Assembly: GCF_900167605.1 (NCBI RefSeq) | Contig: NZ_FUYH01000008.1 | Span: 1 to 64,000, forward strand | Direction of reading: 5' to 3' | DNA length: 64,000 bases | Origin: Caloramator quimbayensis | GTDB taxonomy: Bacteria; Bacillota; Clostridia; Clostridiales; Caloramatoraceae | Shown: positions 1 through 8,937 of the stretch, one piece after another | Layout: every line of letters starts with the position of its first letter | How positions within the stretch are numbered: position 1 is the first letter of the stretch | Position numbers and translations under genes: made by a program | The notes under the pieces: generated by a model | The model's database searches: none | Told to the model about the DNA's origin: nothing | The model's input: only the letters and a program-made list of their open reading frames with translations

Positions 1-95
1 TTATATGGAAAGAATTAGATAAATAGGGTTAAGGATAGATGGGACAAGGGTTTAAGGGGAGTGAGGGTTTGACATGAGTTTTTTATGTGTATACA
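1..95 (+). repeat. Direct-repeat copy of the Tn7-like spaced transposon end
   Basis: This stretch matches 45622-45716 base for base as far as I can compare by eye. It contains one full TnsB-type site (70-87) and ends in TGTATACA (88-95). The window begins inside it, so the repeat probably extends further left. After position 95 the sequence is unrelated to the DNA that follows the right copy. The orientation is the same as at the right boundary, whereas the two ends of one transposon should be inverted. Confidence 0.9.
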
Positions 96-145
96 TAGTT
101 AGGATTAAGTTTTATTCTAAAAAGGGTTAAGGGATAAGGGTTGAG

Positions 146-225
146 AATAAAAAAGTTGTGTCAGAGATAAAAAACTTGTGTTAAAAATAATAAAGTCGTG
201 TCAAATAGATAATAAAGTTGTGTCA
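146..225 (+). repeat. Packed array of four TnsB-type binding sites (left-facing transposon end)
   Basis: Four head-to-tail copies of an 18-bp motif like AATAAAAAAGTTGTGTCA start at 146, 166, 186 and 208, that is every 20-22 bp. The inverted version of the motif occurs at 45530, 45609 and 45691. Closely packed sites at one end and spaced sites at the other are typical of Tn7. No TGT terminal base triplet sits directly outside the first site, so the outermost part of this end appears to be missing or degenerate. Confidence 0.8.
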
Positions 226-467
226 AACAGTTGAATACCTAATAGTTAAAAATTAAAGAAACAGAAAAGTCCTTTTATAAAGGCTAAAATTGTATTAAAA
301 GAAAATAAAGTTCTTCGATTTATATTTCTTGATATAAGAATAAGGGTGAAATTATATTATTTGCTTTTAGGGAAACATTACCACATTTAAAATATGTGAT
401 TTGTTTTGAATCATATAAAGTTTATAATAAAAGAAAAGATAATATATATAGAAAGAAGGTATTTTTT

Positions 468-818
468 ATGGCAGAATATAAGGTAATATTTCATATTGAT
501 GAAAATAACAAGTGGAATCTATTACTAAAAAATGTTAGCAATTTATTAAAGGCTATAGATATTGAGAAAGTTCATATTGAAGTTTTGGCTAATTCAGAGG
601 CAGTTAAGTATTATGATATCAGTCAATATTTGAATACTGATATTGAGACAATGGGAAATTTATATAAAAAAGGTGTAAAATTTGTTGCCTGCAATAATGC
701 ACTATCAGCCCATGATATAAAAAAAGAAAACATCATTGAATTTGTAGATGTTGTTCCAACTGGGGTTTTAGAACTTGTTAAAAAGCAAAATGAAGGATAT
801 GCCTATATAAAATCATAA
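468..818 (+). CDS. DsrE/DsrF-like small protein
   Basis: The product of 116 residues starts MAEYKVIFHIDE and alternates short strands and helices in the way of the DsrE-like fold. It contains the stretch KFVACNNALSAHDI, where DsrE-family proteins carry their conserved cysteine loop, and ends in a valine-rich VDVVPTGVLELV strand. I chose the ATG at 468 because AGAAAGAAGG lies just upstream; an in-frame ATG at 396 has no such site. Family members take part in sulfur transfer or act as small redox proteins. The next gene encodes a metal/iron-sulfur protein, which suggests a shared redox role, but this is inference. Confidence 0.75.
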   Translation: MAEYKVIFHIDENNKWNLLLKNVSNLLKAIDIEKVHIEVLANSEAVKYYDISQYLNTDIETMGNLYKKGVKFVACNNALSAHDIKKENIIEFVDVVPTGVLELVKKQNEGYAYIKS

Positions 819-910
819 AGCGTTATTGAGAATATATGATAATTTGATTAATCATTTAAAAATGCTATGATAGAAATATTATAATATAGGTAATCGGAGG
901 CAATGATAAA

Positions 911-1402
911 ATGATAAATGAAAAAGTAAATAACTGCTGTTGCTGTGGAGAAACAGAATCACCTAATAAAGTAGAAAATGCTAACACATGTCCTGTGTGT
1001 AAAACATCAGGAGTCAAAGTAAAAAATATTACAGTCAGGCATTTGGTAATTGATACATTAACAGAATTGGTCGGAGATATGGATTATTATATATGCGTAA
1101 ATGAAGAATGTGATATTGTTTATTATAATCCAGAATCAGGCGTTAAGTTTGATAAACAGCAAGTGAAAGTACCAATATGGTTTAAAAAAGATGCTAATCC
1201 CAAATATGCCTGCTACTGCAGCAAGGTTACAGAGGAACAAGTAATAGATGCCGTAATAAAAGATGGTGCAAAAACAGTTATGGATATTATAGAAATCACA
1301 GGGGCGATGAAAAACAGCCAATGTGAAAAGAATAACCCGTTAGGAAAGTGCTGCCACAAGATAATTCAGGAGGCTATAGATAAGGGGTTATCCATGAAAT
1401 AA
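911..1402 (+). CDS. CopZ-type iron-sulfur metallochaperone (zinc and [2Fe-2S] domains)
   Basis: The protein has 163 residues. The N-terminal part is very cysteine-rich (CCCCGE near residue 9, CPVCK near 28), as in the zinc-binding N-domain of the CopZ variant found in Archaeoglobus and in Clostridia. The second half has YACYCSKVTEEQV followed by KCCHK near the C-terminus, which is the BFD-like [2Fe-2S] arrangement. A GGAGG box lies 10 bp before the ATG. It lacks a C-terminal HMA domain, so direct copper delivery is not shown. It follows the DsrE-like gene by about 90 bp and may be co-transcribed with it. Confidence 0.7.
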   Translation: MINEKVNNCCCCGETESPNKVENANTCPVCKTSGVKVKNITVRHLVIDTLTELVGDMDYYICVNEECDIVYYNPESGVKFDKQQVKVPIWFKKDANPKYACYCSKVTEEQVIDAVIKDGAKTVMDIIEITGAMKNSQCEKNNPLGKCCHKIIQEAIDKGLSMK

Positions 1403-1461
1403 GATACAATTCCGTTTTGTACTATATTTTAATACTATATACGGTAAATCGGGGGATTATC

Positions 1462-2049
1462 ATGTTTGAATACATAAAATTGCAAAGAACAATGTGTTTT
1501 GGGACTTGTCCTGTCTATAGTGTTATGGTGGATAATAAGGGCAATGTAAATTATTATGGAGAGATGTTTGTATATAAGAGCGGGGAACATCATTGGAAGA
1601 TATCAGGGAAAAAAGTAAATCAGTTAAATGACTTGATTGAGGATTTTGGGTTTAAGTCTTTTATATATGAGCCAGGTTATGAGTTTATTACGGACTGTCC
1701 TTCTTGCATCACCACAGTAAAGTATTCTAATGGTGAAACTAAAGAAATTGACCACTATTATGGACATATTTTGATAGATGATAGCCTGACAGCATTTGAA
1801 AATAAGATAGAGAGAATAATAGGCACTAAAAAATATGTAAATCCAAAGTTGTACATATACCAAGTTGAAGAAAAGATTTCAGAGCCATCAATCAGATATA
1901 TAGTTATTTCTGCTTCGGAAAAAGAAGCAATATATTTAGCAGAAAAAGAATGTACAAGACAAGAAGCATTAAAATGGGAAGTCAAGAAGATTGGTGTTGC
2001 TATAGATGATTATTATGAACCGCTAATACTTATGAGAGATTTTAAGTAG
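1462..2049 (+). CDS. DUF6438-domain protein
   Basis: The N-terminal half carries the signature CFGTCPVYSV followed by a GNVNYYG strand, which I recognise as the DUF6438 fold of unknown function. The remainder (about residues 100-195) is unassigned but shows SASEKEAIYLAEKE, resembling the modified-residue or repeat domains that follow such modules. No signal peptide is visible. The ATG at 1462 follows GGGGGATT at ideal distance; the in-frame start at 1417 does not. Function unknown. Confidence 0.65.
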   Translation: MFEYIKLQRTMCFGTCPVYSVMVDNKGNVNYYGEMFVYKSGEHHWKISGKKVNQLNDLIEDFGFKSFIYEPGYEFITDCPSCITTVKYSNGETKEIDHYYGHILIDDSLTAFENKIERIIGTKKYVNPKLYIYQVEEKISEPSIRYIVISASEKEAIYLAEKECTRQEALKWEVKKIGVAIDDYYEPLILMRDFK

Positions 2050-2128
2050 TCGCAGGATACCAACAAAATTGAACTACAATGGAATACATATGGGACTAAA
2101 ACATCAATTGAAAAGTGTGTGATGCGAT

Positions 2129-2296
2129 ATGGAAAAGAAATTGACATGGGATGAACTCAAGAGAGTGGCTACTCTTGCAAAAGAAAAAGGCATTATTAAG
2201 GCTGACCCTGTAAAAATTCCTAAGAATAATAAATATGACCGAATAACTATTGCAAAACAGAGGACTTGGAAACGATTAGGGATTTGGGTTGATTAA
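2129..2296 (+). CDS. Small basic protein, 55 residues, unknown
   Basis: The open frame runs from ATG 2129 to TAA 2296 and encodes MEKKLTWDEL...GIWVD. It is lysine/arginine-rich with tryptophans at residue 7 and near the C-terminus, and its codon use looks like real coding sequence. A good ribosome binding site is not obvious. It could be a phage- or plasmid-type small regulator, or a fragment of a longer gene. I cannot assign a function. Confidence 0.45.
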   Translation: MEKKLTWDELKRVATLAKEKGIIKADPVKIPKNNKYDRITIAKQRTWKRLGIWVD

Positions 2297-2320
2297 ACGA
2301 ATTTAGGTTAAAGGGTTTAG

Positions 2321-2380
2321 GGTACGTTACGGGAAATTTAGGTACGTTATAGGCATTCAAGGTACATTACGGGGCTAAGG
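2321..2380 (+). repeat. Three iteron-like 20-bp direct repeats
   Basis: GGTACGTTACGGG, GGTACGTTATAGG and GGTACATTACGGG begin at 2321, 2341 and 2361, an exact 20-bp period. The core TTACGGG recurs in the inverted sense (CCCGTAA, CCCGTTA) upstream of the primase gene near 8973-9000. Tandem repeats phased by about two helical turns are typical of sites for replication or partition proteins. Confidence 0.65.
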
Positions 2381-2510
2381 CATTTATAATATAGTTACGA
2401 AAAGTAAGCATAGAATGTACTATAATATTTAAATAAAAGTGAAAACTGAAGTGCATCGACACCTCGACCCTAGAACCTTTTAATAAATAGGGCTATTAGG
2501 ATTTTTTGAG

Positions 2511-2550
2511 TGCTTTGGAGATTTAGCGGTCTTTCCAAGGCATTTTTTCT
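2511..2550 (+). terminator. Rho-independent terminator
   Basis: TGCTTTGGAG (2511) pairs with CTTTCCAAGGCA (2531) including one G-U pair, followed by six T. It would stop rightward transcription before the convergent Uma2 gene. Confidence 0.6.
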
Positions 2551-2573
2551 TAACAGTCTGTATAAGTTAAGTC

Positions 2574-3134
2574 TTATTCGTTTGAAAAAACTTCTTCTAA
2601 GTGAATCTTAAGTCCACCAAAAATTTGTGATACTGCACAATCATCACCTTTATAAATAGCAGCCTGTTTGTACTCATCTTCTTCTAGTAGATATACCTCA
2701 ATTGTTTTGAGTCTGGGATTTATCATCCAATATTCTTTTATGCCAAATTCCATATAAGTACTGTATTTTCTTACTCTGTCGTGGGTTTCATTTAATGAGG
2801 AAATTACTTCAATAATTAAAGCAGGTGCGCCATAATATGAGTTTTCCCTTAATCCTGCCTTATCACAGATTACCATCAAATCAGGCTGAACTTTGACATT
2901 CAAGGCCTTTTCTTTATTTATTAGCCATAAGTCTAAAGGGGAGATGAATGCTTCATAAGGTTTGCCTTTAAAATAATCCCTAAGTTCTGCTCCCATATTT
3001 AATAAAACTCGCTGATGGTCTATTGATGGGGGAGGAAGATAGATTACTTCACCATTAAAATATTCAAGTCTATCTTTTCCCTTGTCCATTTCTAAAAACC
3101 TTTCAAGGCTTACTATTTCCGTTTCAGGAGTCAC
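2574..3134 (-). CDS. Uma2-family (DUF820) PD-(D/E)XK nuclease-fold protein
   Basis: The 186-residue protein has the family order: EYFNGEVIYLPPPS near residue 23, VQPDLMVICDK near 81, GAPALIIEVISS near 102 and YSTYMEFGIKEYWMINP near 124. The aspartate of QPDL and the glutamate of IEV with the following residues form the restriction-endonuclease-like core. Uma2 proteins are abundant in mobile DNA, but their substrate is mostly unknown. The start sits behind GGAAGTGAAG on the minus strand. It faces away from the four-helix-bundle gene with separate spacing, so it is probably monocistronic. Confidence 0.85.
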   Translation of the reverse strand: MTPETEIVSLERFLEMDKGKDRLEYFNGEVIYLPPPSIDHQRVLLNMGAELRDYFKGKPYEAFISPLDLWLINKEKALNVKVQPDLMVICDKAGLRENSYYGAPALIIEVISSLNETHDRVRKYSTYMEFGIKEYWMINPRLKTIEVYLLEEDEYKQAAIYKGDDCAVSQIFGGLKIHLEEVFSNE

Positions 3135-3242
3135 ATCTTCACTTCCTTTCCAATAACATTTTACGATATTCTATAGAGATGATACAAGGGGTTAAAGGAT
3201 TAAAGGTTAAAGGGATTAGGAAAAAGTAAAGACATTTTAATT

Positions 3243-3650
3243 CTACCAATTAGCAGCAGCATCAGATTCATTATCTGAGTTAGATTTTAGCCCTTTTATG
3301 TAACCAAATAACATTTTGATAATTTCAATCAACTTTTTATCTAAAGCATCGTATTGTTCCCTGTGTATATAGCCATTTTGATAGGCAGTAAGAAGATGAT
3401 TTCTACATTCTCCTGCACTACCAAGAGCGTTGTTGGCGTGGAAGAGTTCCCTTTTTACGAATAATTGGGTATTTCCCTCAGCAATATTTGCCCCAATACT
3501 GCGACTGGCTCTAATTAATTGGTCTGTAAGCCTATATTGTTCATAACTTGGGAAGCCTTTAACCAATTCCCCTATCTCCTGCTCAAGACTATTTGCTTTC
3601 TGCCAAACCTTAAGCGTCTTAAAATCCTTTACTACTAAACTTTCATTCAT
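3243..3650 (-). CDS. Four-helix-bundle protein (23S rRNA intervening-sequence type)
   Basis: The 135-residue product shows the family pattern: FKTLKVWQKANSLEQEI at the start, then RLTDQLIRASRSIGANIAEG, a helix with FHANNALGSAGECRNHLL and a final helix LIEIIKMLFGYIKGL. These proteins are often encoded inside rRNA intervening sequences and in mobile islands; their function is unclear. AAAGGATGAAC places the start at the second ATG (3650), since the first ATG directly abuts the Shine-Dalgarno sequence. Confidence 0.85.
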   Translation of the reverse strand: MNESLVVKDFKTLKVWQKANSLEQEIGELVKGFPSYEQYRLTDQLIRASRSIGANIAEGNTQLFVKRELFHANNALGSAGECRNHLLTAYQNGYIHREQYDALDKKLIEIIKMLFGYIKGLKSNSDNESDAAANW

Positions 3651-3933
3651 AAAGTTCATCCTTTCAAATTTGATTTTCTACATTATAGAGAAGGATAGGG
3701 GTAAGTCAAATTTTAATAGAATAAATTTTGTAAAGAATCATTGAAAGGTAAAAGGGTTAAGGGGCTGTGTTAAAGGGCTATATATATACTTGTTCCTTAA
3801 TCCAATGAACCTTTTACCTAATATAGGTACAGTAATATCAAGGGTTTTGGGGAATTTACTAAATACATAATTATATATGGAAGGGTAAAGTGGAAAGGGG
3901 AAAAGGATTTAAGGAAAAGATGATAAAAAACAC

Positions 3934-4063
3934 TTGAAAATGTATTTGATGATTTAATATAAAATAATCGCCCATTAATAAAAAGGTATTTTACTAAATC
4001 AGAATTGAATACCTCCGTTACTATATATTTGTATGCTTACCAATTCAGGTAAGCAATTTTTTT
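3934..4063 (+). ncRNA. Promoter plus short terminated leader or small RNA upstream of parM
   Basis: A promoter-like TTGAAA (3934) and TATAAA (3958, 18-bp spacer) are followed by about 90 untranslated bases. These end in a GCTTACC/GGTAAGC hairpin (4035-4054) and seven T. The terminated unit lies 85 bp before parM, so it may be a stand-alone small RNA, a partition-site transcript or an attenuated leader. Confidence 0.45.
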
Positions 4064-4148
4064 ATAAAACAGACTTGAATTTTTAAAGAATGATTTATTA
4101 AAAGAACTATAACGAACTTAAAATATATTGAAGAATGGAGGAATTTGT

Positions 4149-5057
4149 ATGAACAATAGGATTTTATTAGGTTTAGACAATGGTAACAAATGCATAAAAA
4201 CAAGTGAAGGTTACATCAGCGAGGCGGGATTCATAAAATCTAATAATGAACCAATCTCAACAAGCAACTTGTTAATTTATGAAGGTAAGTTTTACAGTAT
4301 CGGGAGCAGCAGATTAAGTGTTCAAATGGATAAGACAGTCAATCAGGATGCTTTCATCTTGTCGTTGCCTGCAATTGCAGATGCGATAAATAAAGCAGGA
4401 GTGGAAGGTGAGGTAGATGTAATTATGGGAGTAGGGCTCCCGATTGTCAGTTATGGAACTCTTAAGAAAAAGTTTCGGGAATACTTCTTAAGATGGGGCA
4501 TAGAATTCAATTTTAACAAAAATGATTATAAAATAAATATTATTGATTGCCGTACTTATCCTCAAGGGTATTCCGCACTGATAACGGTGTTTAACAGTTA
4601 CAGAAATCTTCTATGCAATGTTATTGATATTGGTGGATATACAATTGATTTCTTTAAGGTGGAGAATGGAATAATTGATATTTCATCATGTTACTCACTT
4701 CCCAACGGAATCATTACATTAATTGCCAATATGCAGCAGGAACTTCTTAAAACAAATATCAGACTTACGGAAACTCAGATACAGGATATTATAGCAGGAA
4801 AAGAACCTGTTCTTTTCGAGGCTGACATTAAGGAAATGATTGAAGTGATGTCAGAAGAGTATGTAGAAAATTTATTAGTGAAAATCCAGGAATATGGATT
4901 TGAGTTTCACAATCCTACTATTTTTACAGGTGGAGGGAGCATAATGCTTCAGAATTACATTGAAAAGTCAAATAGAGTAAAGTACACAGACTTTCTTGAC
5001 CAGTTTGCCAATGCACGTGGGTACAAGATTCTACTTGAACAAGAACTAAGAAGGTGA
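4149..5057 (+). CDS. parM: ParM/StbA-like actin-family plasmid segregation protein
   Basis: The 302-residue protein has the actin-fold nucleotide motifs in order: LGLDNGNKCIK (phosphate 1, residues 7-17), NVIDIGGYTIDFF (phosphate 2, about 157) and IFTGGGSIML (adenosine, about 258). ParM-type actins polymerise with ATP and push plasmid copies apart after binding a ParR-parC complex. The start at ATG 4149 is set by AATGGAGG 8 bp upstream. The small gene that follows after 4 bp fits the DNA-binding partner, making a type II partition operon. Its presence argues that this island was once a free plasmid or circular intermediate. Confidence 0.85.
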   Translation: MNNRILLGLDNGNKCIKTSEGYISEAGFIKSNNEPISTSNLLIYEGKFYSIGSSRLSVQMDKTVNQDAFILSLPAIADAINKAGVEGEVDVIMGVGLPIVSYGTLKKKFREYFLRWGIEFNFNKNDYKINIIDCRTYPQGYSALITVFNSYRNLLCNVIDIGGYTIDFFKVENGIIDISSCYSLPNGIITLIANMQQELLKTNIRLTETQIQDIIAGKEPVLFEADIKEMIEVMSEEYVENLLVKIQEYGFEFHNPTIFTGGGSIMLQNYIEKSNRVKYTDFLDQFANARGYKILLEQELRR

Positions 5058-5061
5058 TTTT

Positions 5062-5352
5062 ATGGCAACAAAAAGAATAAACCTCTCATTTTCTATGAAT
5101 AGAGAGGATGACTTAAAGGTATATAGAATACTTTCTGAACAGAAATATAAAACAGATTATGTAATTAAGGCAGTGTTAAGTTATATAGAGGAAAGGGATA
5201 AGGATTTTGATAAGGAAATAGTCAAACAGGCTGTGAAAGAAGCGATAGCGGAATGTGGAGGAATTACCATAGAAAACAAGGGAAAAGAGAATGATAGTTG
5301 CGTACAACATGAATTGCCTGACGATATATTTAATATGTTTAATAATCTATAG
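5062..5352 (+). CDS. ParR-like ribbon-helix-helix partner of ParM
   Basis: The first 50 residues (RINLSFSMNREDDLKVYRIL...KTDYVIKAVLSYIEE) have the strand-helix-helix pattern of ribbon-helix-helix DNA-binding proteins. The acidic C-terminal tail ends PDDIFNMFNNL, reminiscent of the ParR tail that contacts the ParM filament. It begins 4 bp after parM and is followed by a terminator, so the two form a closed operon. The centromere (parC) should be nearby, either in the repeat-rich gap before parM or downstream; I cannot point to it with certainty. Confidence 0.7.
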   Translation: MATKRINLSFSMNREDDLKVYRILSEQKYKTDYVIKAVLSYIEERDKDFDKEIVKQAVKEAIAECGGITIENKGKENDSCVQHELPDDIFNMFNNL

Positions 5353-5367
5353 CCTTTAACCTTTATA

Positions 5368-5399
5368 AGCAGTGAAGTTTAAGACTTCCTGCTTTTTTT
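5368..5399 (+). terminator. Terminator of the parM-parR operon
   Basis: AGCAGTGAAGT (5368) pairs with ACTTCCTGCT (5384) around a five-base loop and is followed by seven T. Confidence 0.85.
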
Positions 5400-5400
5400 C

Positions 5401-6080
5401 TTGGATAATATATATGTAATAAATAGGTAATAGGTTACAAATTTCCTTAGGTTGTTTTTACCCTTTTCTCCTCGCCCCTTATCCTCTATGTCCTAACAGG
5501 AGGTTCCCAAACGAACTGGAATAAAAAGTTAGGAACTAAAAGGAACTATAATAATTTGAGGATAATTAAAATTAAAGACATACTTCTTTACAAATAATTC
5601 TAGGATATGCTATATTTAAAATGCATTCTAGGGAATGTAGTTGATAAACGGGCAAAATAGGGGGAGCAATTGCTTTGTTGCATTTTCTTCTCCTATTTTG
5701 TTTTCATATAAAATAACTTTACTTTTTAAGGGTAATAGAAGCGTAAAACTCGATTTTAGAAATGGTTTCCTTATATAGAAAACTGATAAGATAGTTATTT
5801 AGAATTCATTCTTTTTGCATGAGAAACGGGGCAAATGCGTAGGTTTTGGATATGTAAAAGGTTTAGAAATGGTTTAAAGGGTTTATGGGTAAAAAAGTGA
5901 TTCTAAAATTGAAAAAATCAAGTGATTGAGGATTATAGGTTAGGGGACAGGTGGCATGGAATGAGGAACTACATAGTATGAGTGTAGTAATTAAAAGTTA
6001 TCAATTTTCTTACCCTTTATCTTATTAAAATCTATAGAAAAAGGCTTTCCAGCAAAAACTGAAAAGCCAGTAGTATATTA
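5401..6080. other. 680-bp gene-free gap with one hairpin
   Basis: I see no gene here. CAAAATAGGGGGAG (5653) and TCTCCTATTTTG (5687) form an imperfect stem-loop followed by T-rich DNA, which may be a terminator for an undetected small RNA. Purine-rich GGGTTTA-like tracts lie at 5865-5895. The gap sits between the partition operon and the leftward replication genes and could contain the centromere or origin. Confidence 0.5.
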
Positions 6081-6365
6081 TTAAGACAGCCATTCATCTA
6101 AGTATTTAAGCATCGTACTAATATTAGGATAATTACAACTTAATTTTTCTACATTCAGTTCAGGAATAGTATTTGATAGTTTAATCAATAATTTATTTAA
6201 CTCATCCAGCAAATCTCTTTCTCCATCAAAATTGTAACGATACGTGGATTCTAAGATGTCAAGAAGATATTCAAGGTTTTTATATTCCCTTGAATTCTTC
6301 CCAAAGGTTTGCTTTACAATGGATAACATCCTGTTAATTTCTTGTCTAAGATGTGAATTTTTCAT
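6081..6365 (-). CDS. Small helical protein, unknown
   Basis: The 94-residue product (MKNSHLRQEINRMLSIVKQT...) is predicted to be mostly alpha-helical, with leucine/isoleucine heptad spacing in residues 40-75 (LLDELNKLLIKLSNTI). No known family is recognised. A clear GGAGGTG lies 6 bp before the ATG. It follows another small gene by 19 bp on the same strand and lies downstream of the primase gene, so it may be a replication or copy-control accessory, which is inferred from position only. Confidence 0.65.
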   Translation of the reverse strand: MKNSHLRQEINRMLSIVKQTFGKNSREYKNLEYLLDILESTYRYNFDGERDLLDELNKLLIKLSNTIPELNVEKLSCNYPNISTMLKYLDEWLS

Positions 6366-6384
6366 AATAGCACCTCCAATTCTT

Positions 6385-6702
6385 TTAAAGGCAAAAATTA
6401 TTAGTATATTGATAGAAATATTTTTTTAGCATGATATACAAGTAATCTTCATCCAGTTTATATTTATTCGAACTTTGAATCCAAATGGGGTTTGCAGATA
6501 TGCTAAGAAGACATTTGGCAAGGTAGAATTCAACAACCTTATCTTCAGACATATTTTCTTTCTTTATCTTTTCATTAAGACATTTAATTGCATATCTTGC
6601 TATTGCAGCAACAGTCTTTTCGAGTTTTTGGGAGTATAGTGTGTAGTTTAAAGCGCTTTCTAAAGAAATAGCATTAAATTTAGAGATATTTACTGAAAGC
6701 AT
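6385..6702 (-). CDS. Small protein, unknown
   Basis: The protein has 105 residues, starts MLSVNISKFNAISLESALNY and is rich in tyrosine and leucine, with a likely helix bundle and no visible motif. The AGGTGG site at good spacing supports the start. The gene is followed after 19 bp by another small gene on the same strand. It lies between the primase and the partition locus; no function can be given. Confidence 0.65.
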   Translation of the reverse strand: MLSVNISKFNAISLESALNYTLYSQKLEKTVAAIARYAIKCLNEKIKKENMSEDKVVEFYLAKCLLSISANPIWIQSSNKYKLDEDYLYIMLKKYFYQYTNNFCL

Positions 6703-6833
6703 GACAAACCACCTCCGTTGATTGTTTTATGCATATTAATAAAATAAGTATTTAAAAATCAAGTATTTTTTAGAACTAATAGGAACTTTTTTGTTTTATA
6801 TATCCAGGAAATCTTAGACAGATAGAGAAGGAT

Positions 6834-6890
6834 AAAGGTATGAACAATAATATCCTGAAGTAAGGGGAGGTTTTTATTGTTCATACCTTT
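6834..6890. repeat. Hairpin 1 of a twin pair flanking the primase gene
   Basis: AAAGGTATGAACAATAA (6834-6850) and its exact reverse complement (6874-6890) form a perfect 17-bp stem with a 23-base loop. The last codons and the TGA stop of the primase gene lie within the right arm. The same arms recur at 9151-9207. Confidence 0.9.
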
Positions 6891-8896
6891 TGCCTTAACA
6901 TAGAAATCAGTTCTTCTTTAACAATAATATACTTGTAAGTATCTATACCTAACTTTTTATTAATCTCTTTATTTGCCTTTATATAAACAAGGCAGTATTT
7001 TTGTAAGATGTCTGGAAGTATGCGTCTAAACTCAAAATCTTTAGTATACTTTTTAATGTAAACTCCATTTATTATTATAGGCTGGTTTATAACCATATCT
7101 TTTGTACAATATCCGAACTGATGAATTTGTTTAAGTATGAAATGTTCAATATATTCTTGCACAAAATGATTTTTGTTTGATTTTTTTATGCGAACATGAT
7201 AAATTTGGTCTGCAAAGTCCTGCCCGAATACATTTGCAATGTAAGTCCTACTCATTCCTTTAATGGAAAAGCGATATGTGATTAAAGTTTTAGCCCGTTC
7301 CTCAGCAATATCAAGGACTAAAGCATAGTCTGGTATGGTATAAAAGCAGATACCCTCTTCTTTATTCTTTTTAGATATTTCTTTGGTTTTTTCCACAATC
7401 TTTTTATTTATATTGTTATATGGAACTTTAACTAACAATCCGAGTACACACAATAAATTAATGTATTTGTTTGTTCTATCAAGCGTTTTTTTAGACTTCT
7501 TTGCTAAATAACGGTTAGAGAAAAAGAACAGGGCTTCACCGCCTACTTTAAAAAGATTGCTAATAATATTATCAAGGGCAATGGACAGAATAGTTTGTAT
7601 GTATGGATATGCATATCGAAGTACTCGATTTAAATAAGGATATTTTTCTCTATACTTTTGCAGACTATTAATAATATTAATGTTTTTATGATATTTTTCT
7701 TTTTGCTTCTGCGCCCAGCCAATGTCCAAAAATGATACAGAAAGATTATAGTATTCAATAAGATGTTTTATCGCATCTGATGTACTGCAATTCTTTTGCA
7801 TCATTACAATATCAATAATGTCCATTCCTTTATTGGTATTGCATAAACAGTTAGAGGAATAGCAGAAGTATTTATAACTATTACCCTTTAAATTGATTTG
7901 GGCACTTGGATGCTTATCATCGTGAAATATACATTTGAAATTCTGGTTTAATTCACAATTAATACCTAAGTAATGCCTCATATCAATACTTCTAAATATA
8001 GTGATAATATCCGTATAACCTATTGGCGCTTTCTTGTGGCTGATAGCATTAGGTACAATTTCTATTTGACTAATAGGATGGCCTTTTGTAGGATTTTTAA
8101 TATTTTTTCTTTGTTTTTCAGCAGTTAAGTAGTTTTCTAAGTCAGCAATACTAATGCCTATAGCCGATGCAAGTTCTTCTTGGATATATCTTCTACTTGT
8201 ATCAAAGTGTATGCATTTCACTAGAAATGGTTCATTTGGGTCTTTAAGGTGATAATAGTTCGGTATTCTTAAAACCCGTTCAATAGATTTCGCACTTGCA
8301 TCCACATGTTCTGGATAACTTTCGTATTGCTTGAAATAATTCATAAGTTCTACCTGCAGTGGTGTGAAAATAAGTAAATCCTTTTTACTCTGCTGGTCAA
8401 TAAGCCAGTATATATGAAATCCGTTTTTGGTTTCGACAATGATATTAGGAGGTAGTGTAAAATTTTTCAGGGTCTTTAAGCACTCTATTTTATAGTTCTC
8501 AATCTCGGCAGCAGTCCTATATTCATAAACTGTCTTTTTTCCTTCTTTGATTATTTTGCCATTACCATCATACTTAGATATTTTCCCATAATCAAAATCT
8601 AGAAAATGAGCATTTATTCTTGTAATGGTTTCTTGTTTTGTACCACCGCTGTTTACAACAAAATATACGGCATACCCTTTTCTTTGGTAACGCTGAAAAA
8701 CTTCCTGCAAAAAAGGATATTCATCATTATCCTTGTCCGTAAGTATGCAATCTTCACTTTTGACAATCCCCTTTTGTTCCTGAATGAGTCTAAAGAATGT
8801 TCTTTCCCCCTCGTTCTTAAAGGCTCTTAAAAAATCATAATCTGTAATGTTTAGTGTTGTACGGGTATGCAGGTCAATTTGGGCGAAAATATCCAT
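6881..8896 (-). CDS. Plasmid-type replication primase (RepB-like AEP domain plus CHC2 zinc finger)
   Basis: The 671-residue protein has an N-terminal archaeo-eukaryotic-primase-like part with NAHFLDFDYGK near residue 93, ETKNGFHIYWLI near 160 and AKSIERVLRIPNYYHLKD near 203, as in RepB-type primases. Around residues 305-370 follows a zinc-finger segment (CIFHDDKHPSAQ ... CYSSNCLC ... GMDIIDIVM), matching the CHC2 fold of DnaG. The C-terminal 250 residues are lysine-rich and may hold winged-helix DNA-binding modules. Such proteins start replication of plasmids and integrative elements. The upstream region carries iteron-like CCGTAA motifs, and both flanks carry identical hairpins. The gene ends inside hairpin 1. 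Confidence 0.75.
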   Translation of the reverse strand: MDIFAQIDLHTRTTLNITDYDFLRAFKNEGERTFFRLIQEQKGIVKSEDCILTDKDNDEYPFLQEVFQRYQRKGYAVYFVVNSGGTKQETITRINAHFLDFDYGKISKYDGNGKIIKEGKKTVYEYRTAAEIENYKIECLKTLKNFTLPPNIIVETKNGFHIYWLIDQQSKKDLLIFTPLQVELMNYFKQYESYPEHVDASAKSIERVLRIPNYYHLKDPNEPFLVKCIHFDTSRRYIQEELASAIGISIADLENYLTAEKQRKNIKNPTKGHPISQIEIVPNAISHKKAPIGYTDIITIFRSIDMRHYLGINCELNQNFKCIFHDDKHPSAQINLKGNSYKYFCYSSNCLCNTNKGMDIIDIVMMQKNCSTSDAIKHLIEYYNLSVSFLDIGWAQKQKEKYHKNINIINSLQKYREKYPYLNRVLRYAYPYIQTILSIALDNIISNLFKVGGEALFFFSNRYLAKKSKKTLDRTNKYINLLCVLGLLVKVPYNNINKKIVEKTKEISKKNKEEGICFYTIPDYALVLDIAEERAKTLITYRFSIKGMSRTYIANVFGQDFADQIYHVRIKKSNKNHFVQEYIEHFILKQIHQFGYCTKDMVINQPIIINGVYIKKYTKDFEFRRILPDILQKYCLVYIKANKEINKKLGIDTYKYIIVKEELISMLRQKV

Positions 8897-8937
8897 TTTA
8901 ACTCCTCCTTAAGAGGAGTCACTAAACTTGATATTTT

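Noticed and set aside
23-145. True telomere or linear-plasmid end
   Set aside because: The purine tracts are irregular, occur at many internal sites and are not at a hairpin terminus.
4149-5352. parM as MreB or FtsA/chaperone gene of the host
   Set aside because: Length, phosphate motifs and the adjoining ribbon-helix-helix gene fit plasmid-type ParM better.
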